In this document: in pieces, positions 1 through 10,596 of the stretch | Numbering within the stretch: the first letter of the stretch is position 1 | How the letters are laid out: every line of letters begins with the position of its first letter | Position numbers and translations under genes: made by a program | Source: Brachypodium distachyon | Lineage: Eukaryota > Streptophyta > Magnoliopsida > Poales > Poaceae | DNA length: 64,000 nucleotides | Direction of reading: 5' to 3' | Assembly (NCBI RefSeq): GCF_000005505.3 | Contig: NC_016133.3 | Span: 24,020,555-24,084,554, forward strand | The notes under the pieces: model-generated | Told to the model about the DNA's origin: nothing | Seen by the model: only the letters and a program-made list of their open reading frames with translations | Databases searched by the model: none

Positions 1-1578
1 TGTAGTTTAATGTTTATTCTTTCTGTAGTTTAAACACTGGTTAAAACTCTACACCTCAGAACACTTTTCATGTAACATGTAATTAGATTACACTAGTAGA
101 TTAATAATTGAAAACTTTATTCACAGAATCCTGTTTTTGATTGGCTACTTTCGTAGGCTTGTATCTTTTGTTTCGTAGCTCCGTTTTAGATGAAACTTTC
201 TATGTTATAAGCCTTAAGTTATGTTCTTAGTTTCAGTACCTTCTGTACCGTTAGTTCAGACGTGTTTTGACAGTCCCCTTCCCGTTAGATTCGCTATCTG
301 CTATCAGCCTGTAGGTTATCAATTGTCTCCACTTGGTTCCAAATCTTGTTCCTAGCTTTAGATCTCTGCTTACGGTTGGATTAGTATTAGTTGTGCCTTG
401 TTAGCTGCTGTTCTAAATTGTTGCTTTCGTTCATCGCGATAGATTATCCCGAGTGTGAGTGTGAAGAGTGCCAGGGAAATTCCGATCGTTACAGCAACTC
501 AGGCTCAGGCAAGTGGATACCTTTGATCATCTAGAATCCTATAATTTTTGCATATGCTACTTTGTTTACAAGTTGTAGGCATGCATGTGTAGGTTTATAT
601 TGTTATGAAGTAACTATAAAATGCGTTGCAATTTATTAGCTATGTCCTAAGTAGTATGCCTATAGGTTATTGTCATCCACCAATTACCCTAAGTTATTAC
701 TTGTATGATTTTTACAAAGTGTTTGCTACATTATTGTACCAGGAGGGACCCAAAACTATTTTCAAAGTATTAAGTGCTCAGAATTGAGTCGTATGTGTTT
801 GGAAAAAAATGTTTCGAAACAAAACCTCAAAATTTTTTAACTGGGCGGAGTGGGATGTTTGAGACCATTATTGGTTGTCGACAAGGGCAGCATCCAGTTT
901 GGCTCTGCAGATGCTCGTAATTCGGTGGGGACCGCCGTCCAGAATCTAAAAGTTCAATTCTTTTCCAATGGAACCCAAAATCTTACCTGTACAACCACCT
1001 GCTATTATGGCTCTGGCTTAGTCGAGTAACTAGCGGGAAATCCATACTTGGGTATCGTCATCCGGAGAGGGGCCAATGTGCTCATATGGGACGGGCGGTG
1101 CCAGGATTAAGTATAGGGGGCTTCCAGTAAAAGACTTCGTCACAATCTTTACCTGTTGCGCACGCTTGTCGTTAGGCAACACTTTGGACTGATTGTGTCT
1201 GGTGGGTAAAGTGTACAAACCTCTCGAGAGTGTCAATCTAATCGATTAGCCATGCCCTTGGTTACGGGCGATCTTTGAGCTACTAAGTCTGGTTAAGAGG
1301 AGATCTTCTAATTTTGTTTTCAAAAACCAGAAACTGTTTTGACTCGATGGAAGCATCCACAGAATGAGTATCTACTCGATGGATCCCACAGAATGGGTCA
1401 GCGAAATCAAGGGTTGCTATGTGAGTGTCAGTTTGACCCAGAATACATAGTTAGGTCGTGGAGATTCTACAGAAAGACCATATCTACTTTTCAAAACTAT
1501 TTTCTATGAAATTCTAGACTTAGAGTTTTCCAAAGAAAAGCTATTATGAGTATTTCAAAATGAAACTTGTTGTTTTGG
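1..1578 (+). mobile_element. LTR fragment, truncated at both ends
   Basis: This is non-coding retrotransposon LTR sequence, related at low identity to the 3.1 kb LTRs at 46400-52671. Shared blocks are AGGCAAG...TTTGATCAT at 507-530, preceded by Cys/Glu-rich codons, and the GTAAAGTGTAC...CTCTCGAGAGTGTC block near 1205-1235, followed by ATTAGCC. The left end lies outside the window. Near 1578 the LTR similarity stops and similarity to the Tat antisense gene begins, so this LTR (or a deletion beside it) cut off the left part of that element. Plus-strand orientation is inferred from the order of the shared blocks. The 68-codon minus-strand frame at 1030-1236 has no support as a gene. Confidence 0.6.
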
Positions 1579-1581
1579 CAA

Positions 1582-4530
1582 CCCCTCGGAACCCCAAAGG
1601 GCTCCGATGACTAGACACTCCGCGACCAGAAGGATGAGGAGCTGGCCCCGATCTGTGCCAAGATCAAAGCGTTCCGTGAGGCTGGGATCACGGACACGGA
1701 TGTGGCATGCCCCTTCATCGGGAGGCGCGTCGCTCCCCTACAGCGGCGCTCACATCCGGCATGGATGTACACCGGGCTGGGCGACCGAACCCGGTTGCAG
1801 CGTACGAAACTCTCGCCAGACGAGATACGGTTCTTGGTGAAGGGCATCACCGGCGAGGACGAAGCCTTCTGGTTGCCACCGCTTAGAGCGCAACCGCTCC
1901 ATGTTGGGATCCCGAACCAGGAGCCCGGTATGTCCCACTCTGCGATGAGTGGGAGATCTTGGAAGACCCCTCGGCGCCGCCCTCCCGCCCGCAACCCAGG
2001 TCTCGCACTGGCAAGGAGCCAGCTGCTGGGTCGGGGAAGGGCGGCCAAGACCGGGGCTCCGCCAGGCCGGAGGGCTCGGACTACAACGATTCCTCGCTGG
2101 GCGTCCGAGGAGATTCCGACGACGACGACGCTCCCTCGGAAGATGGCGGTGTTGCACCGGAAGGGGATGATGACGAAGACGTCGTCCCTCAAGTAAGGCG
2201 GTCCGCGGCTGAGCGGGCTAGCAGGCGGGAGACCAGCCCACAGCCTCAGGCGCCTCACGTCGATGCGGGGACTGTGGCCTCCGCCGGCAACGGGGCGGCT
2301 GCAGCAGCCGTTCCGGCCACCCCGGCGGCTCCGCCCGTTCCACCCGCACGATGCGGCCCCCCGGCGAGGAGCATCTTGGTGGACAAGGTGCTGAAGCTCA
2401 ACCCGCCAGGGTAAGTTTGACGTTGCTTTATTCATTTCGGTTTTCACGAATTTTACATGTTCTGCTAGCTTACTTCTGCATTCCAGCTCTTCGAGGAAGA
2501 GGGGGCAGCCCAACATTTCGCCGGCAGCCCCGGTCAAGAAACCCCGCCCGGCGTCGGGCAGTGGTGACAAGGACGCAGTTGATGCGGTTGTTACTGCGGC
2601 GGCGGCTGCCGCTGGGGACACAGGGGTCCCCGACCCGAACTTGCAGGGCACCGGCTCGGCAGCAGGTACGTGCAAGCTCAAGTATTCCTATTCTAATTTA
2701 CTTTCTCCACTGCTTTCTGACACAAAGTCCCCCGCAGGGTCCACGACGTCCGGAGGGAGCGTCCCGGCAGCCGGCGAGGAGGCGGCTGCCGGGGCTACAC
2801 ACCAGGCCGTCGGCGAGACGTCGCAAGGTACAACTTTGTTTTTTGTTGCGTTTCCTTCACTGAACTGCGCCATTTCTCAGACTGATGCAGGTGTTCTTCA
2901 TGCAGTAGCTGGGGATGTCCAATCTGCGCCCGCGCCCACCGAGGTGCGGGTGATCGACCTCACCGGCAAGTCCGGCGACGATGCTCTGGAGGAGGTTGCC
3001 TCTGCCGGAGCCCTTCAACAACCTGCCCAGGCGCTTGCCGGGGACGCAACTGCTACCGCACGTGACGCCACGCAGGTGGCGCCACCTGCGATGGGTGACG
3101 CGGGGCAGCCTCTGCCAGTCGAGGCACGCAGCGGCGCCCTGGGGAAGCCCCCGAGCCCTCAGCCTGCCCCCTCGGGCGGGCAAGGAGCAGCAAGACTCGG
3201 CCATGCCGGAGACGCGTCTCCGAATCCTGACGCGGCCTCGGGGTCGCAAACGGTTGCGGCGGGGTCCTCCTCATCTGCCAGAGCCTCCTTTAGCCCCGGA
3301 GCAGGGGAGCTCGTCGGGCGGGCATGGGGTCGGATCACCTTCGACCACAGCGTGTTCCAACAGGAGCACCAGGTAATCGACAACATCCAACAGCAACAGC
3401 AGATGTTCGTCGATTTTTTCAACGACGCGCAGCAACACCATGCCCGCGTGGTGGCAGAACCGGTTGCTGCCCGACGAGAGGCGGAAGAGCAGTGCACAGA
3501 GCTGCAGCGGCTCCGGGGGAACCTGCTGCAGGCGTAGCAAGCTAGGGCGGCGCCAGCTGTGCAAGGAGTTCCGGAGGCCGAGGTCCTCCGGAAACTGTGG
3601 GACCTGCAGCAGGAGCACCAGCGGGAGCTCGAGCTGGTGAAGGCTACGCATGCCAAGAGCGAAGAGGAGCACCGGGTGGCTCTGGACACATTCCCGGGGT
3701 GTCTCCAGGAGAAGACGGATTTGCTGTCCAACTACTCCCTGGAGATCCAGCGCCTCTGGCACGAGGTCGGAGAGCTGGAGGCGGCGGCTGCGATGGCGGC
3801 CGAAGCCTCGGCGCGCCGGGAGACAGAGCTGCAAGACCAGGCTCGCTCCCGGGAGCGCGAGCTTGTGGGGCAGCCCAAGGCTGCCCAAGATGCCAGCTCA
3901 TCCCTTCAGGGCGAGCTTGACATGACGCGGCAGGAGCTCCGGCTCATCGACGAGGACAATACCAAGAAGGCGTCCGAGATCGGCAAGCTGAAGACCGACT
4001 GCCGCGAGCACAAGCTGCAGGCCTAGGAAGCTCGCGGTGCATGCACCGAGCGGCGGGCCCACAGGTCGGGGGAGCTAGCCAGGCTGAAGAAGCTGGCGGA
4101 CTCGGCGGTGGAGGCGCTACAGGGGTTCGACATCCTAGTAACTTCCTTCGACGGAGCGAACATCGGCAGCTTCACCTCCTTCTTCGCGGATTTCATCGGC
4201 CGGCTACAAGGCCAGCAGAATTGCGTCACGGCCTTTGGGGACCGGCAGGTCGGCCTCGCAGCCGAGCAAGTCGCCGGGCAGATTCTTTCCCAGGTCCACT
4301 CCGCCCATCCTGACTTCCCGTTCGAGTCTGTCTTCGACGCCTGGTCAGACGAAGAAGAGGCCAAGACCCACCGGGAAGCAGTGCAAGGCGTGGTGGACGA
4401 GATGGTGGCGCGGATGCAGAGCAAGGCTGACGATGCTGAAGCTGCTGACGAAGAAGCCGCCAAAGGGGGCGCCGGCGTCGAGGAGGCACCTGACGCCGAC
4501 GTTGCTGCCCTGAGAGAACCTCCTACATAG
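1582..4530 (+). pseudogene. Tat antisense gene, copy 1 (Transposase_28-type protein, 5'-truncated)
   Basis: The N-terminal part keeps the second half of the plant Transposase_28 ('putative gypsy type transposon') domain, with a readable FIGRR..PLQ and HPAWMYTG stretch. A low-complexity Ser/Ala/acidic region follows, then a roughly 250-residue coiled coil rich in Glu, Gln, Arg and Leu heptads. Three putative introns have good borders: 2411-2486 (gtaagt...ccag), 2666-2737 and 2828-2905. Splicing keeps frame across all three. Lesions are an amber codon at 1612, a frameshift near 1930, and amber codons at 3535-3537 and 4023-4025. The final stop is TAG at 4528-4530. Homology to the copy at 56836-60138 is clear along the length. 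The role of such extra ORFs is unknown; transposase activity should not be assumed from the domain name. Confidence 0.75.
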
Positions 4531-5951
4531 TTATCTGCTTGTTCTTCTTTTGTATTTACTTTCCTGCAAGCAGCGCAGGGCGCCTTACTTTGTGTTAGCC
4601 TTGTTACTTTGAATGTTTATTGCGAACTTGTTTGTTTGAATTCCATTTCATCCAATGTCAATTTACTTGTTCTCTGCCTATAACTAGTTTGCCGGGGAGG
4701 GGCTCTGTCCTTCTCGTGTCTTAACCTTGTGTACCCGGGGACTTGCCAACTGCATGCTTAGCCAGACTAGGGATCCGAGACGGACCCGTAGTGCCAACCT
4801 AGGGCTAGATAGCAGCGGCCGCTCCACCTGCGGACTAACTATCCCAGTGCACACGCCTCCGGGGCAGACCCGCGAGCCACATGTGGGGGGCGTCCTCCCC
4901 CCGCAAGCGTCCTTCCTACACTCTGGCTACACGGGGACTGAGCTTACCTCGGCAAACCAGTGCGATTAAAGGAAGAACTAAGGACTCAAAACGAAGTACT
5001 TAGCTTTCTGTTCTCTCTGCATTTTGAGCACCCTGTTGAGAGCCGCGGCAAGGACGCGGTGGCTGTGCACCCTCCAGCGGCACACGCGGAGGCATGCACC
5101 CCCACCGCGTCTTCGCTACGCCTCTCGCCTTTTGCGTTACTATCTCTGGTATCCTCCTCTAAGTGATGTGGCAGGGCCGCGATGGTGGGAACACCCTCAA
5201 CGACAAGCGCAGAGGGATGCACCACCATTGCCCCTCTGTGACATCACTTGCCTTCTTGCCCATTGCTGGTATTGCGCTTGCTCCGGTCTTTAAATAGTCG
5301 GAGTGCTGTCCTTGCCGCCACCCACGCGGAACCATTGGTTGCCGTGTGGAGGCACTGGCACTGTCTTAGAGTTCTGCATCAAGCCTCGAAGTAATTGCCA
5401 TATATGTACAACTTACCTGCAAGACGAGGACACCCGCGACCGCTCCACGAGCATCACAGTGTGCATTCGTCCCCATCTTTACCCTGCACGTCAGATTCTT
5501 GCAGTGCCCATGGTGCATAGAATTTTTTTTGGAATGCACGAAAAAAGATAATACTAACTGGATAACCTCCTACCTCCCAGCCCCCGGGCACAGAAGAGTC
5601 GACCTCAGACTTGGGTGTGAGCATCTTTTCTATTCCATGGTGCCCTGCAGGCACGTAGCACATTGTGAACGGATTCGTCAGCTGCTAGGCCTCGTTCCGG
5701 GGTGTCCTGAGAACGAGCTTGGTTTTAAGGGTTCCGGTAGCCCCCCGCTCACAGCCAAGGATGAAGAGACAATTATGTGCACCTAGAGCAGGAGACAGAA
5801 GCAAACTTAACAACAAAACAAAATATTCACTGAAATAACACTTATCTTTATTCATCTTTGTGCTAGCGGATTACAATCGGGCCTTGCCCGGCTACACTAG
5901 CTTAAAGAGGCACGCTACCGTGGCGTCACCTGTGGGTAAGGCGCTACCGTT
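4531..5951. other. Non-coding spacer between antisense gene and integrase, copy 1
   Basis: No gene is seen. The spacer shares conserved islands with the same region of copy 2 (60139-61780): a block around 4765-4830 (agacggacccgtagtgcc), a GC-rich imperfect repeat at 5036-5250, a short hairpin-like A/T block at 5519-5548 (near-identical to 61330-61358), and an island at 5755-5800 containing gcaggagacagaag. Sequence outside these islands has diverged more, so the islands may be functional parts of the element such as a terminator, packaging signal or untranslated leader. That role is inference. Confidence 0.6.
5036..5250. repeat. GC-rich degenerate tandem repeat in Tat spacer, copy 1
   Basis: Two imperfect units of roughly 100-120 bp each contain a 'gatgcaccaccat / gcatgcaccccca' core followed by 'cgcc/tgcc' ends. 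The same unit type occurs about three times in copy 2 at 60670-60980. Tandem arrays between pol and the 3' LTR are a known feature of Tat elements. Confidence 0.45.
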
Positions 5952-7187
5952 TCACGGGTAGAACTCGCGCAGGTGCTCAATATTCCAACTATTGGGCACC
6001 GGCAAGCCTTCTTCGGTTTCCAGCCGGACAGCCCCCAGTCTGGTCACCTGCATTACCAGAAAAGGGCCTTCCCAGTTTGGAGTCAACTTGTTCCCGGCCT
6101 TCGTTCCTTGTATCCGGCGCAGGACGAGGTCTCCAACGTCGAGCCCCCGGGGACGGACTCTGTTGTCGTGATAACGACGGAGCCCCTGCTGGTAGTCTAC
6201 CACTGGCACAGCAGCCCGGCATCAAATCTCCTCGATGAAGCTAAGGTCGTCAATCCTCTGCGCGTGTTGGATCTCGTCGCCGTACGCGCGTACCCGAGGT
6301 GACCAATTCTTGAGCTCGAGGGGCAGCAAAGCTTCTGCCCTGTAGACGAGGGCAAACATAGTTTGGCCCGTCGCCCGACTTGGTGTGGTCCGAATTGACC
6401 ACAGCACGGGCTGGGGGTTCTTCAACCCAGTGTTTCCCGTGGCCCTTGAACTTGTCAAAGGTTCTCGTCTTGAGCCCCCGCAGTACTTCTGCGTTGGCTT
6501 GCTCCACTTGCCCGTTGCTCCTCGGATAAGTGACAGAGGCGAAGTGGATATTAGTGCCCATGTCCTCGCAGTAAGCTTGGAATACCGCACTAGTGAATTG
6601 TGTGCCATTATCGGTGATGATGTCGTTAGGCACACCAAACCGGCAAACACTGCTCTTGAAGAACTTGATGGGCGCCTATGCTGTGACAGCTCGCACAGGC
6701 TCCACCTCGACCCACTTTGAGAACTTGTCAATGGCTACAAGGAGATACTCTTGCCGACTATGTCCAGCCCACAGACCGCGAACGGCCACGAGGACGGGAT
6801 GACTTGGAGGGCTTGCGCTGACTGATTGCTCTTCTTGGCGTGAAACTGGCAAGCTTTGCAGGTCTTGACTAGTTGCTCGGCATCAGCTAAGGCTGTTGGC
6901 CAGTGGAAGCCATGCCGGAATGCTTTTCTAGCTAGTGCCCTGGAGGCCACATGGTGCGAACATGTGCCTCGATGGATATCCTCCCGCAGCGTGCGCCCTT
7001 CCTCTCGGAGCACGCAAAAGAGCATAACTTCGTTTGGACGCCTCCGGTAGAGATCCCCATCTACCCGAGCATACATCTTCGCTTGCCGGGCTATTCGCTC
7101 CGTGACAACGTCTTTTTCTTGGAGGGTCCGTCCCTGAGGTAACGAACAATATCCGTGCCCCAGGGTGGCGGTACCCGGCTTAAGCAT
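5952..7187 (-). pseudogene. Tat integrase, copy 1 (frameshifted)
   Basis: The N-terminal zinc-binding HHCC region is readable: GTCSHHVASRALARK, then CKACQ. The retroviral-type integrase core follows with TDNGTQF and the SNGQVEQAN segment that carries the catalytic Glu. The C-terminal chromo-less tail, with KWEGPF/NWEGPF-type and VRLETEEGLP motifs, ends at the stop near 5952. The core is split over two reading frames by at least one indel (about 6630-6730), so no full product is possible. The parallel region of copy 2 (61782-63011) is better preserved. Confidence 0.8.
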
Positions 7188-7977
7188 GCCACAAGTTTGG
7201 TGGCATGGTGCCCCGCAGCTGCGGGGTCTCCTTGAGTTGCCAGAGGGGCTTCCCCGGCAACCGACTTGGGATCGACAGAGGGCTTTGACTGCTTCTGTAC
7301 GAATACCCCAAGAGGCACCTTGCTACGTTCCACTGCCCACTTGGACAGTTCATCCGCAACAAAGTTGTCCTTGTCCTTCACGTGTTCAAACCGGAGTCCC
7401 TTGAACTTGGACTCCAGCTTTCGCACTTCTTCCACGTACACTGCCATCTGGGGGCAATCGTAGTCCTTGTTCACCTGGTTTATCACGAGTTGAGAATCCC
7501 CACGAACAACCAGGCGCTTGATGTCAAGGGCGATCGCCGCGCGTAGCCCGGATAGCAGCCCCTTGTACTCTGTTGTGTTGTTGGTGGAGTTGGCGAAGTC
7601 GAGCTGTATCATGAATTTGAGCTGATCTCCAGTGGGCGACTCGATCACCACTCCGGCACCGGCGCCCTGCAGACTGGAGGCGCCGTCAAAGTACATGACC
7701 CAGTACCCTTCATCCAATTTGCCGGGAAGGCTTGCTTCCAGCTCTTCTTCCTCTATTCCAGTGGACGTCCACTCTGCGACAAAGTCGGCGAGAGTGGCGC
7801 TCTTGATGCTCTTGGTATTTACGAAACGTAGTCCGAACTCCGCCAGCTCCATCCTCCATTCGGCCACCCTCCCGGTGGCTTCACGGTTGATGAGGGCTCG
7901 CTCCAGGCAGAACCCCCACACCACCGTGATGCTGTGCGCCTGAAAGTAATGGCGCGACTTCCGTGAAGCGAGCAGGA
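7091..7977 (-). pseudogene. Tat RNase H region: end of first RNase H and complete second RNase H, copy 1
   Basis: From right to left, the segment starts inside the first RNase H (HYFQAHSITVV, then REATGRVAEW) exactly at the target duplication of the 7978-9306 solo LTR. It continues into a second RNase H with the catalytic triad visible: Asp in YFDGASS, Glu in NTTEYKGLL and Asp in VRGDSQLV. The dual RNase H arrangement is the main evidence for Tat lineage. The frame runs open to about 7091, then a frameshift separates it from integrase. Confidence 0.85.
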
Positions 7978-9306
7978 TGAAGGGGCGCGTAGAGATAAAC
8001 AAAAACTTTTCCTACGCGAACTCCCAAGATCTAGCCAAGGTAGAAGGCCACGAGGATTACCACTAGACGCGCAGTTGCGGATTATTGATGCGGCGCCTTG
8101 ATGCAGTGCAGTCCCTCGATCCGATCCAGCCGATCCAATCCCGCGATCGTCGAAGTGCTGAACGTACAGCACCTCTGCCGGTATCCACACGTGCGAGGAG
8201 GAGCTCCGGCGGCGGACTGCTAGATCCGGTGCGACGGTTGAACTGAATCGGGCTAGGGTTCTCAACGCATGAGAGTGGAAAAAACCGTGCCCTTTAGGCA
8301 TCCCACGCCCCTGCTTATATATCGAGTGGAAGTGGGCTCCAAGCCTTGTGGCCCATCCACCCTGCGAGTCCAACTCGCATTGTCAGCCCAATTCCAGTTC
8401 GGGTCCAGCCCGACCAAATACTTGCTCCCGCTCTTAAGTGTGTGACCCCACAGGCTCATGGCGACTTGGACACGATTGGAGTCCGACTCACAATCGATCA
8501 ATCGGTAGCGGCTCCTAGCAGAACGTGCCGACTCCCAAGTACCATCGAGTCATGACGACGTACCTTCCAATGTGACATACGTCTTAGTCCCTTTTTGCCT
8601 CACGATATACCTTGTCGAACTATAGGCGATTAATCGTCATCCCTTTAATAGTTCAACTCTCTTCTCGATCTGTGATATACGATTCATCCGACTAACTCTT
8701 AGTCGATCAACCCGGTTAACAATTAACCAAGTTGCGCATGGCCATGCTTCCCGAATCATATCACTCGAGAGGGCCCAGAGAATATCTCTCCAGTCGGAGG
8801 GGCAAAATCCCATCTTGGTTATCCACATCACACAGCTTGATTCTCAGTCAACCCGAACTCTGCCTTTATAACTGCCCTGTTACGGAACAACGTTTGACAG
8901 AACCTAAGTTGGTGATCCACAACTCGGATTGTGCGATAACCTCAGGTCTAAGGATTACATTGATTGAGACATGCAAATGACGACCTACTCGTTGCATCTC
9001 AATATGGGTCAGTCCGACTCGCTAAACTCTTTAGCCGAGTCCGTGTAAGCTGGAATGACATCACCATGCCCATGACAAGTGGAACCGAGTCATCAGCCAA
9101 CTTTCACATTAGTCTAGGTTATGTGTCCAGCACAACCTCAATGACTAAGGACAATTTAGTATGAACAACATGAATACATAGTTCCACAATCAAATCACAT
9201 ATTCAATGATACATATCAGATGTTCAAACAAGGACAACTCAATAATATTTATGAATACATTGGGAATTACATCATACATGATTGCCTCTAGGGCATATTC
9301 CCAACA
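7978..9306 (+). mobile_element. Solo LTR, copia type (Angela/BARE-like), TSD CAGGA
   Basis: Begins TGAAGGGGCGCGTAG and ends ...GCCTCTAGGGCATATTCCCAACA, the typical end of Angela/BARE-class LTRs. The 5-bp repeat CAGGA flanks it exactly (7973-7977 and 9307-9311). No internal domain remains, so it is a solo LTR of 1329 bp left by LTR-LTR recombination. It sits in the first RNase H of Tat copy 1; removing it and one CAGGA rejoins the RNase H codons in frame (..LLLGIL + LASRK..). It is related to the LTR piece at 55015-55553. No gene is seen inside. Confidence 0.88.
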
Positions 9307-9311
9307 CAGGA

Positions 9312-10560
9312 TCCCAAGCAAAAGCTTCTGAACCTGCGGGTACCGTACCGGGCATAGCGCAACACTGTGCTGACGAAGTACTCGGGGTGCTGCACTAGCC
9401 GCTTGCGGGGGGCAGCCTGAGTGGACTGCCCCTCGTCTCCGGGGGCAGAGGCGGTAGCCGGGGGTTCTCCCGGATCGCCGGAATCCCCCTGCCCCCCTAT
9501 CTCAGCCCCCGGGACTTGCTCTTCCCTCTCGGCAATGAGCACGGAGCTCACTACCTGATCTGTCGCTGCCAAGTAAAACAGCAACGGCTCGCCCAGCTTG
9601 GGGGCGACGAGGATCGGCGGCGACTTCAGGTACTGCTTCAAGTCCTGGAACGCTGCTTCTGCCTCGAGGATCCAGTTGATTGGGCCCTTCTTCTTCATTA
9701 CCTTGAAGAAAGGCAAGGCTCGCTCGCCCAACCTTGAGATCAAACGCCCGAGCACCGCAACGCAACCGTTGAGGCGCTGGACGTCTCTGACCTTGCGGGG
9801 TGCCTCCATCTTCTCGATCGCCTCGATCTTCTGTGGATTGGCCTCAATTCCTCGGTGAGATACCAAGAAGCCCAGCAAGTGCCCCAAGTCCACGCCGAAC
9901 GTCCACTTCTCGGGGTTAAGCTTGAGCTTGATCCTGCGGAGATTATCTAATGTCTCCTGCAGGTCGCGGACGAGCGAGTCCACACGCCGTGACTTGATGA
10001 CGATATCGTCCATGTAGGCCTCGATATGATGACCTAGCTGGGGTCCTAGACACTCATGCAAAGCGCGCCGAAATGTCGAGCCCGCGTTCTTACGCCCGAA
10101 AGGCATGCATGTACAACAGTAGCAGCCAATCGGAGTGATAAACGTTGTTTTCTCCTCATCTTCTACTACCATCTTAATTTGATGGTAGCCGGAGAAGACA
10201 TCTAGAAAGCATAAAGACTCGCAACCTGCTGTGGAATCTACTACTTGATCAATTCGGGGTACAGGAAGGGGTCCTTAGGGCATGCACGATTAAGATCAGT
10301 AAAATCTACACACATGCGTAATTTATTTCCAGCCTTAGGGACTACAGCAGGATTTGCTAGTCAAGTAGGGTACAACACTTCCCTGATCGCCCTGGCGATC
10401 TTGAGCTTCTCCACTTCTTGCTGGATGAAGTCCTTGCGTTCTCGTGCTTGCCAACGAACCTTCTGCTTGACGGGGCGCGCGTCTGGCCGCACCGCCAACG
10501 ATACTCGATCACCTCCCTGGGGACTCCGGGAAGGGCTGACGGCTCCCAAGCGAACACGTC
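9312..10560 (-). pseudogene. Tat reverse transcriptase and start of first RNase H, copy 1
   Basis: The polymerase core is readable with the active-site AYMDDIVIKS near 9990-10020, MPFGRKNAGSTF upstream, and the KLNPEKWTFGV and LGFLVSHRGIE thumb motifs downstream. The N-terminal fingers (VVPKAGNKLRMCVDF, DLNRACPKD) lie at about 10230-10370 in a different frame. A low-complexity acidic/Pro-rich insert (about 9400-9520) separates the connection from the RNase H start at YFVSTVL. A frameshift lies in the YARYGT stretch near the left edge, beside the solo LTR junction. It is non-functional. Confidence 0.82.
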
Positions 10561-10596
10561 AGAATTTCCTCGGAGGAAGGCGACGAGGGCGCTTTC

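Noticed and set aside
1611..2681. 356-codon minus-strand open frame opposite the Tat antisense gene
   Set aside because: It is a shadow of the GC-rich antisense gene. The composition is Arg/Ser/Pro with no motif, while the plus strand shows a recognised domain and splice sites.
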